From Sulfuricurvum sp. (GTDB lineage Bacteria > Campylobacterota > Campylobacteria > Campylobacterales > Sulfurimonadaceae), in contig DZBC01000038.1 of NCBI GenBank assembly GCA_022729835.1, forward strand, positions 1 through 11,861: DNA of 11,861 bases, read 5' to 3'. Positions 6,662-11,861 of the stretch are shown piece by piece (the stretch's first letter is position 1; every line of letters starts with the position of its first letter). The notes beneath the pieces were generated by a model that saw only the letters and a program-made list of their open reading frames with translations, did not search any database and had not been told where the DNA came from. The translations under genes were made by a program, and so were the position numbers.

Positions 6662-7588
6662 GTGAACCACTCCCCGCACATTCCTGTACTCTACCGTGAA
6701 GTCCTTGAGGCGTTTGATGGTATCGAAGAGGGCATCATCATCGACTGCACCTTAGGCTATGGCGGACACAGCGCGATGTTGCTTGAAGCCAAACCAGGTA
6801 TCACGCTCATTGGGATCGATCAGGACCCTACTGCCATCACTTTTTCAGTCGAACGTTTGGCAATGTTTGGTGAACGCGCCCTTATTATGCAGGGGCGTTA
6901 TTCGGAGGTAATCGCTTCGATCTTCGAGTGTTATCCCTCACAGCGTATTCGCGGTGTGTTGGCCGATATTGGGGTGTCGAGCCTGCAGCTTGATCGGCGT
7001 GAACGCGGCTTCTCTTTTGAGAGTGATCTGCTGGATATGCGGATGAATCCAAATGCGCCGCTGAGCGCGGCAACTGTGGTCAACACCTATGATGAGCACC
7101 GTTTGCGCACGATTTTGAGCCATTACGGAGAGCTTAGTAACGCCGCGAAGCTCGCTTCGGAGATCATAAAAAAACGCCCTTTTGACTCCGCAAAAGTACT
7201 TTGTGAAACGCTTACGCCCTATCTGCCGCGCGGAAAAAAGATCCACCCTGCAACCTTGTTGATGCAGGCCATCCGCATAGAGGTTAACGATGAGTTGGGG
7301 GAATTGGAGCGACTGCTGGATCGGCTTGAGGCTCAAGAAGGGCTTACATGTAACGTGGCGATCATCTCCTTTCATTCACTGGAAGATCGAATCGTCAAAC
7401 AGCGTTTTAACGCATGGGTCAAAAACTGTATCTGCCCCAATGAAGCCTACCGTTGTACCTGCGGGAACAATCATGCGCGTGGCAAAACAATTGGGCCAAA
7501 ACCGATCACAGCCAAAGAGGACGAGCTCAAAAGCAACCCCCGCAGCCGAAGTGCCAAACTGCGTGTGTTTGGGCTTGAGACGCGATGA
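6662..7588 (+). CDS. rsmH: 16S rRNA (cytosine-1402-N4)-methyltransferase RsmH (MraW)
   Basis: RsmH uses S-adenosylmethionine to methylate N4 of C1402 in the decoding centre of 16S rRNA. The 308 residues (usual length) contain the opening HIPVLYREVLEAF, the SAM-binding loop DCTLGYGGHS (28-37), ADIGVSSLQLD with RGFSF, LDMRMNP, and the late FHSLEDRIVKQRF. All are hallmarks of the family. A Cys-rich segment (CICPNEAYRCTCG) follows, as in many relatives. The start is GTG at 6662. No in-frame ATG lies near it, and no clear Shine-Dalgarno is present, so initiation may be weak. rsmH is the usual first gene of the dcw cluster. Here it heads a two-gene unit with the FtsL-like gene, which overlaps its stop by ATGA. 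Confidence 0.96.
   Translation: MNHSPHIPVLYREVLEAFDGIEEGIIIDCTLGYGGHSAMLLEAKPGITLIGIDQDPTAITFSVERLAMFGERALIMQGRYSEVIASIFECYPSQRIRGVLADIGVSSLQLDRRERGFSFESDLLDMRMNPNAPLSAATVVNTYDEHRLRTILSHYGELSNAAKLASEIIKKRPFDSAKVLCETLTPYLPRGKKIHPATLLMQAIRIEVNDELGELERLLDRLEAQEGLTCNVAIISFHSLEDRIVKQRFNAWVKNCICPNEAYRCTCGNNHARGKTIGPKPITAKEDELKSNPRSRSAKLRVFGLETR
7344..7353 (+). repeat. TTACATGTA repeat, copy 3 (inside rsmH)
   Basis: A perfect palindrome, TTACATGTAA, inside the rsmH coding sequence. It is read across the codons CTT ACA TGT AAC (Leu-Thr-Cys-Asn), which is not a recognised RsmH motif. Confidence 0.7.
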
Positions 7589-7863
7589 GTGACAAGCACG
7601 ACATTCTTGACGCCATCGAGCCGATTCTGGCTCCTCAAAAAAAAGCAGATGTGCATTTTTTGATTTCGGTCTTGTTATTGGTCTTGCTTTTTTTGGCCAC
7701 TCTTTTCCCGAAAATCTATCTGCAAAACCAGATCTACTACAAAAGCCGCGAGATCGCCAAGCTCAAACGTGAGTACGACGCACTCAAAGAAGAGAACCGC
7801 CTGATTCGCGCCGAGGTGGAGACCATCCGCTTTAAAAATCAGATTCTTGATGCACTTTTTTAA
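7585..7863 (+). CDS. Small FtsL-like membrane protein with coiled coil
   Basis: This 92-residue protein has a short N-terminal cytoplasmic segment, one hydrophobic span at about 24-42 (HFLISVLLLVLLFLATLF), and then a heptad-rich charged segment at about 45-88 (REIAKLKREYDALKEENRLIRAEVE). This bitopic, coiled-coil layout and the position directly after rsmH are those of FtsL, which joins FtsB and FtsQ to activate septal peptidoglycan synthesis. FtsL sequences diverge quickly, so the call rests on layout and synteny and not on sequence motifs; an FtsB-like (DivIC) protein is an alternative. The ATG overlaps the rsmH stop as ATGA, indicating coupled translation. Confidence 0.7.
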   Translation: MSDKHDILDAIEPILAPQKKADVHFLISVLLLVLLFLATLFPKIYLQNQIYYKSREIAKLKREYDALKEENRLIRAEVETIRFKNQILDALF

Positions 7864-7881
7864 CATCGATTAATACCTTTC

Positions 7882-7891
7882 TTACATGTAA
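7882..7891 (+). repeat. TTACATGTA repeat, copy 4 (upstream of secreted protein)
   Basis: A perfect palindrome, TTACATGTAA, in the 71-base gap between the FtsL-like gene and the secreted-protein gene, 43 bases before the ATG at 7935. A weak promoter-like pair (TTGATG at 7847-7852, ATTAAT at 7869-7874) would place it at the start of the transcript. Confidence 0.75.
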
Positions 7892-7922
7892 TGTGCTAAC
7901 TTTGGCACTTCAAATTAGCTGC

Positions 7923-7927
7923 GGAGG
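7923..7927 (+). promoter_or_regulatory. Shine-Dalgarno deciding the start of the secreted protein
   Basis: GGAGG stands 7 bases before the ATG at 7935. Upstream in-frame GTG codons (7893 and 7932) have poorer spacing, and the ATG also begins a standard signal peptide. Confidence 0.75.
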
Positions 7928-7934
7928 AAATGTG

Positions 7935-9221
7935 ATGCGGGGAAAAATTTTATGGTCTCTGGCTTGTGTGCTGAGCGCGTCGTTGATGGCGGATTATGTG
8001 GTCGAATATAAGCTTGAAGAGGGGTCTCAGACCATCACCTACAAAGATGCTCAGCATCATAAGTTCACGACACATTCAGAAGGAACGCAGAGCCACATTT
8101 ACCGCATCGGCGAAAAGATCTACATGGTGAGTGTGGAAGATGGGCAGACTCAAGTGGTAGACATGGATGAAATGCGCTCGCTTATAGGGGCCTTTGGTGC
8201 TTCGGCGTCACAAGGGCAAGTTAAAGAGGATAAATTTCGCATCAAAAAAACCGGCAAAAAAGAGACTATTGCCGGTGTGAAGGGCGAAGTGTGGATCGTC
8301 GAAGGGGAAATGGACGCAGAGCCTTATCGCGATGAGGTCGTGATGACTCAGGATAAGCGCGTGGTAGCAACCTTTGACGCCATGATGGGGACCATTATGA
8401 AGATGGGTGAAGGCGTTGAAGGATTGGATCAAGACTTTCAGTTTGAAAAAGGTTGGGCACCCATCAAGGCTCAGCAGATGGAGCTTAAATCGGTCGCTGA
8501 GCGCTCCGTTGATGCGGGTGAATATGAACTGCCCAAAAACGCTCAGGTGCAAAAGATGCCCGATTTTGCGGGGATTTTGGGAGGTAAAGGCGAGGCCAAG
8601 CAAGGCGGCGGTGGATTGAGCAACTGTTATACCCAAGTGTGCTGCGGCCAAAGTGCCGGACCGTCAAAGGCACTCAAAAAGATGCTCAAAGAGCGCTCTG
8701 GAGGTTTTGAATTTGCCGGAGACGGAGTGTGTGACATTATGGGTTTAGGGACGGCGCTCGGTATACAGAGTGTGGAAGGAGCGCTCTACACCAAGGGCGA
8801 AGATGCGATTCAAGTCACCCTCAATATGGATGATGCTTCAAGCGGAAGCGTACGTAATAGCCAGCAAGCCATCAAAACGCAAGGTCATGCGGGTTTGATT
8901 CAAGAGGTCAAAAACTATAAAACCGGAACGATCGGCGGGAAAGAGTATTACTATGGACTGCTGATGCCGCCCAAGCAACAGACGCTGGACATCATCATCG
9001 ATGCCAAAACGACGCTGAGTGTGACACATCTATCAGGATCTGGAGAGATTGATCTAATCAGTTGGAGTAAAGGCGCGATCAACCTAGGGGCATACAGCGC
9101 TCCGGCCAAAACGCAGACCAAATCTACGAGCAAAGGTGCCAAAGAGGAAAATTCACCGGAGAAAGAGGGGATCAACCAAGGAGTTGATGAGGCTGTGCAG
9201 GTCTTTAAATCTCTCTTTTAA
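7935..9221 (+). CDS. Secreted or periplasmic protein of unknown function with a cysteine cluster
   Basis: I do not recognise this gene firmly. The 428-residue product starts with a signal peptide (MRGKILWSLACVLSASLMA, likely cut before D20), so it is exported. Residues about 20-175 form a repeated beta-hairpin-like pattern (YVVEYKLEEG, HIYRIGEKIYMVSVEDG, VVDMDEM), reminiscent of DUF4412-type periplasmic proteins; this is a guess. A glycine-rich hinge (GGKGEAKQGGGG) leads to a C-x4-CC cluster (C231, C236, C237) and another cysteine, C266. A second domain follows, with YYYGLLMPP and DIIIDAKTTLSVTHLSG. The C-terminal 50 residues are charged and low in complexity. The cysteines could form disulfides or hold a metal. 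The ATG at 7935 is chosen because GGAGG stands 7 bases before it. It precedes an RND permease gene by 57 bases; a functional link is unproven. Confidence 0.75.
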   Translation: MRGKILWSLACVLSASLMADYVVEYKLEEGSQTITYKDAQHHKFTTHSEGTQSHIYRIGEKIYMVSVEDGQTQVVDMDEMRSLIGAFGASASQGQVKEDKFRIKKTGKKETIAGVKGEVWIVEGEMDAEPYRDEVVMTQDKRVVATFDAMMGTIMKMGEGVEGLDQDFQFEKGWAPIKAQQMELKSVAERSVDAGEYELPKNAQVQKMPDFAGILGGKGEAKQGGGGLSNCYTQVCCGQSAGPSKALKKMLKERSGGFEFAGDGVCDIMGLGTALGIQSVEGALYTKGEDAIQVTLNMDDASSGSVRNSQQAIKTQGHAGLIQEVKNYKTGTIGGKEYYYGLLMPPKQQTLDIIIDAKTTLSVTHLSGSGEIDLISWSKGAINLGAYSAPAKTQTKSTSKGAKEENSPEKEGINQGVDEAVQVFKSLF

Positions 9222-9224
9222 CTC

Positions 9225-9252
9225 CTTACATGTAGAGCACTCATATTATAAT
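9225..9252 (+). promoter_or_regulatory. Probable promoter of the RND permease gene
   Basis: A perfect TATAAT at 9247-9252 has a -35-like CTTACA (9225-9230) 16 bases upstream, within the TTACATGTA repeat. Transcription would begin near 9259, about 20 bases before the TTG start. A protein bound to the repeat would cover the -35 region. The perfect -10 is the main support. Confidence 0.45.
9226..9235 (+). repeat. TTACATGTA repeat, copy 5 (RND gene upstream)
   Basis: The sequence is TTACATGTAG, beginning 4 bases after the stop of the secreted-protein gene. It overlaps the -35 position of the predicted RND promoter, and its core is at 9227-9234. Confidence 0.75.
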
Positions 9253-9266
9253 GCGGCAAATCGGAT

Positions 9267-9274
9267 AAAGGAAG
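9267..9274 (+). promoter_or_regulatory. Shine-Dalgarno supporting a TTG start for the RND permease
   Basis: AAAGGAAG, with its AGGA core at 9269-9272, lies 6 bases before TTG 9279-9281 but 18 bases before the first in-frame ATG (9291). The TTG is therefore the better start. Confidence 0.65.
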
Positions 9275-9278
9275 CTCC

Positions 9279-11861
9279 TTGATACGCCGCATGATTGAGT
9301 TTGCGATCGACAAACCCCTGCTGAACCACTTTTTTCTCCTGTTTATTTTATTGATGTCTATTTTTGCCTACATCAACATTCCTAAGGAGATTTTTCCGCC
9401 GATCGCCAAAGATCAGATCGTCATCAGTGGGGCTTATGCGGGTAGTAGCGCTGAAGTGCTCGACAAGATGGTCGTACGCACCATTGAAGATGAGCTCAAA
9501 AATGTCAACACCATTGACAAGGTGCGCAGCGTTATCAAAAACGGCAGCTTCACGATTCAAGCCGATATCAGGCCTGGATCAAGCAATATCGCGGTGCTTA
9601 GCGATGTCAAAGATATTGTGGCCACTACCAAGCGTGATCTGCCCTCTGATATGAACGAACCCGTTGCTAAGCTGGTCGAACATGCCATCCCTCTGGTGTT
9701 GATTGCGGTGGCGGCGGATGTCTCCACTCAGGAGCTGATTGCGCGCACTGAAGAGCTTAAAAGTGCGCTTAGCAATTTCAAAGATCTTAGCGACATTACG
9801 CTGCGCGGTGATAGCGATGAAGAGTTGGTCATTCGTCTTGAAGAGGCGAAGTTGCGTGCTTTTGGATTGGATCGTGCGGCTGTCGTATCGGCGCTTCAGG
9901 CGCTCAGCTCGATCTTTCCGGTCGGCTCGATAGAGCAGCAGGGTTCGCACCTTTTTATCAGCACTTACAACGGTGAAAAAGAGCTGGACAGACTCGAAGA
10001 GACCCTGCTTGGTATCGGTACATCAAGGGTGCGACTGGGGGATATAGCAACGGTCTCTTTTGAGCTTGGAGATGAGAGCGAGTTGTCGCATTACAACGGT
10101 ATGCGTAATATTTCACTCAACATCAACAAAGCCAAAAGCGGCAACGCTATCGCACTCTCCAAGCAGATTCGCGCAGAGCTTGAAGTGTTTGAGACGCGTT
10201 ATCCGGGCTACACCTTTGAGATTTATACCGACACATCGGTTTGGATCAAAAATCGCCTCAACACCGTTTTTGCCAACATCCTTTTTGGTCTGATGCTGGT
10301 GTTTCTCTCGATGCTTGTTTTCGTCAATCGCGGCATTGCATTGGTCGTGGCGATGGGGATACCGCTTAGTTTTATGATCGGTTTGATTGTGAGTGAAGCC
10401 ATCGGCGAAAGCCTCAATATGCTCTCTTTGCTGGGGGCGTTGATCGCACTGGGGATGCTGGTGGATGAGGCGATTGTGGTGGCTGAGAATATCTACCGTC
10501 ATCTTGAAGAGGGCCATTCGCGGCGCGAAGCGGCGATATTGGGCTCTACTGAGATGTTTCCGGCGGTTTTGACTGCTACACTCACAACTGTGTTTGCTTT
10601 TTTGCCGCTCTTGATCATCTCAGGAGAGATGGGGACGTTTATCAAGATCTTACCGATCATGATTTCGGTGCTGCTGATCAGTTCGCTCTTTGAGGCCTTT
10701 TACTTTTTGCCGTTGCACGCACATGACTTTATGCGGCTACGCAAAGAGACCCACTCTACCCATGCTATTTGGGAGCATCTGTATCGCTGGTATGATGTTA
10801 CTTTACATGTACTCTTTCAAAGACGCCTCTTAACCATTGTAGCAATGACGGTAGGTATTGCGGGTTTGACTTTTGTGTTGATGAAGCAGAGTAAGTTTCA
10901 GCTTTTCCCCGATTTTGACGTGACGCAGGTGTATATCACGGGCAAGGTGGATATCAATAACGATCTTGCCGATACAGAGCGCTATGTCAGTCGCATCGAA
11001 GAGGTGATTCTTGACACACTGGACAAACAAGACGTGGCTTCGGTGACTTCGGTGATTGGGATGCGTCTGGATAACAAGAATATGGCCGAGATCGGGGAGA
11101 ACCTCTTTCATATCTTCATTGATCTGCATGAACGTGCGCCGGACAATCTGTTTGAGCGTTATGTCAATCCGTGGCTTTCGCTGGAGTATGACGCGGAGGT
11201 CTTGATTCGTAGCCGAAGCGCAAAGGCCATCGGCGATGAGGTCGAGCAGTTGATCACTCCTGTGGCATCGCTTCAAAACGGTGACAAGAAGCTTTTTGAG
11301 GAGCTCAGCGTTACAGTTCCGGGCACCGGTGTGGTGGCGCGCGACGTAGAGATTGCGCTTGGAGGCAAAAGCGAAGTGGAAGTACACGCGGCGCTGCTTG
11401 CGTTGCAGCAAAAACTAGAGGCCGTCGCCGGAGTGTATGGTACGGCCAATGATGCCGATATCGGACAAAAAGAGCTCAAACTTCGGGTGAACCGTTATGG
11501 GGAGGAGCTGGGGCTGAGTGAGCAGAGTGTGAGCGCACAGCTACGCGCCTACTACCTCAAAGGGGAGTATGGCAAAATGTTCAACGAAGAGGGGCTGGTG
11601 CGCATCAGACTTGAGAGCACTCAGCGCAACCGCTTGGGCGCTTTAGAAGAGTTTTCGCTTCAGTTGCCCAACGGAAGTTTGATTGCCTTACGCGAAGTGT
11701 GTGACTTTGTTTATGAACAAGCCTATGTCAGTCTGATCAAGGAAGAGGGTAAGCAGATCAGAACGCTGTACGGCTCGATCGACAAAGAGGTCGTGACCTC
11801 TTCGGAGGTGATGGCGCAGATGCAAAGTGCGGTTGATGCCCTTCGCGCCGAAGGGTTTAGC
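9279..11861 (+). CDS. RND-family inner-membrane efflux permease, partial (3' end outside window)
   Basis: The frame stays open for 861 codons to the last base; the family is usually 1020-1050 residues, so roughly 160-190 are missing. This is an AcrB-like (HAE-1) proton-driven exporter of the tripartite type. It opens with MIEFAIDKPLLNHFFLLFILL (first membrane span), then IPKEIFPPIAKDQIVISGAYAGSSAEVLDKMV, typical of the family. Periplasmic porter domains follow (to about residue 325), then a block of membrane spans (about 330-480) and the second periplasmic half. The proton-relay motif reads GMLVDEAIVVAENI, with D396 followed by E397 where AcrB has two aspartates. The preferred start is TTG 9279, since AAAGGAAG precedes it by 6 bases; the ATG at 9291 is the alternative. 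No adaptor or outer-membrane channel gene lies upstream, and the substrate is unknown. Confidence 0.92.
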   Translation, partial: MIRRMIEFAIDKPLLNHFFLLFILLMSIFAYINIPKEIFPPIAKDQIVISGAYAGSSAEVLDKMVVRTIEDELKNVNTIDKVRSVIKNGSFTIQADIRPGSSNIAVLSDVKDIVATTKRDLPSDMNEPVAKLVEHAIPLVLIAVAADVSTQELIARTEELKSALSNFKDLSDITLRGDSDEELVIRLEEAKLRAFGLDRAAVVSALQALSSIFPVGSIEQQGSHLFISTYNGEKELDRLEETLLGIGTSRVRLGDIATVSFELGDESELSHYNGMRNISLNINKAKSGNAIALSKQIRAELEVFETRYPGYTFEIYTDTSVWIKNRLNTVFANILFGLMLVFLSMLVFVNRGIALVVAMGIPLSFMIGLIVSEAIGESLNMLSLLGALIALGMLVDEAIVVAENIYRHLEEGHSRREAAILGSTEMFPAVLTATLTTVFAFLPLLIISGEMGTFIKILPIMISVLLISSLFEAFYFLPLHAHDFMRLRKETHSTHAIWEHLYRWYDVTLHVLFQRRLLTIVAMTVGIAGLTFVLMKQSKFQLFPDFDVTQVYITGKVDINNDLADTERYVSRIEEVILDTLDKQDVASVTSVIGMRLDNKNMAEIGENLFHIFIDLHERAPDNLFERYVNPWLSLEYDAEVLIRSRSAKAIGDEVEQLITPVASLQNGDKKLFEELSVTVPGTGVVARDVEIALGGKSEVEVHAALLALQQKLEAVAGVYGTANDADIGQKELKLRVNRYGEELGLSEQSVSAQLRAYYLKGEYGKMFNEEGLVRIRLESTQRNRLGALEEFSLQLPNGSLIALREVCDFVYEQAYVSLIKEEGKQIRTLYGSIDKEVVTSSEVMAQMQSAVDALRAEGFS
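10803..10812 (+). repeat. TTACATGTA repeat, copy 6 (inside the RND gene)
   Basis: The sequence is TTACATGTAC, within the permease coding sequence. It is read as TTA CAT GTA (Leu-His-Val), a different frame from the copy inside rsmH, so a shared protein motif does not explain both. Confidence 0.7.

Noticed and set aside
7893..7908. Small inverted repeat GTGC-N8-GCAC upstream of the secreted-protein gene, as an operator or terminator
   Set aside because: Only four base pairs with an eight-base loop and no T-run; this is easily chance.
7945..7967. A lipoprotein signal (Cys at residue 11 of the secreted protein)
   Set aside because: The preceding residues (SLA) do not fit a lipobox, and the cysteine lies inside the hydrophobic core, too near the N-terminus.
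9222..9278. A small RNA gene in the gap before the RND gene
   Set aside because: Only 57 bases, already occupied by the repeat, a -10 element and the ribosome-binding site; no hairpin terminator is seen.
10113..11411. Long minus-strand open frames (134 and 193 codons) opposite the RND gene
   Set aside because: The plus strand encodes an unbroken RND permease with clear motifs. The opposite frames are rich in His, Arg and Gln with no domain, as expected for shadows.
1..11861. CRISPR array, insertion sequence, phage or defence system
   Set aside because: No regularly spaced repeats, transposase, integrase or toxin-like genes were seen; almost all of the sequence is housekeeping genes with tight spacing.

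Overview
The window reads as a bacterial chromosome segment from the Campylobacterota (Epsilonproteobacteria). The basis is gene order and protein type: a periplasmic SurA/PpiD-like protein, ftsA and ftsZ in one operon, with bioA, rsmH and a small FtsL-like gene close by. From memory this matches neighbourhoods in Helicobacter pylori (bioA, SurA-like gene, ftsA, ftsZ) and Campylobacter jejuni (FtsL-like, mraW, SurA-like, ftsA, ftsZ). Base composition looks near balanced by eye, more GC-rich than most host-associated Campylobacter or Helicobacter. That fits a free-living, Sulfurimonas/Sulfuricurvum-type relative better, but this is inference and the genus is not determined.

Left end (1-282, +): the 3' end of proB (glutamate 5-kinase, short form without a PUA domain). 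It meets tail to tail, with a 4-base overlap, a tight minus-strand operon that is transcribed right to left: SurA/PpiD-like periplasmic protein (3085-4551), ftsA (1706-3082), ftsZ (578-1693) and a 96-residue J-domain protein (279-569). The gaps are 2, 12 and 8 bases. This operon supplies the membrane tether and the tubulin-like polymer of the division ring, plus a periplasmic folding factor and a putative DnaK co-chaperone.

Middle (4552-7863): a 144-base divergent region separates that operon from bioA (biotin synthesis). bioA converges, with an 18-base overlap, on a class II aldolase/adducin-fold gene whose metal-ligand histidines appear to be lost. A second divergent region of 79 bases then leads to rsmH (16S rRNA C1402 N4-methyltransferase) and an FtsL-like membrane protein that overlaps it by ATGA. 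The window therefore holds a split remnant of the classic division and cell-wall (dcw) cluster.

Right end (7864-11861): a secreted 428-residue protein of unknown function with an unusual cysteine cluster, then an RND-family inner-membrane efflux permease that starts at a TTG codon and runs off the window.

The most striking non-coding signal is a short near-palindrome, TTACATGTA. It occurs six times between 4.6 and 10.8 kb, always in the same orientation. One copy lies in each of the four intergenic regions longer than 50 bases, and two more lie inside genes in different reading frames. I saw no RNA genes, CRISPR array, insertion sequence or phage gene. No gene-free stretch exceeds 300 bases; the longest is 144 bases.
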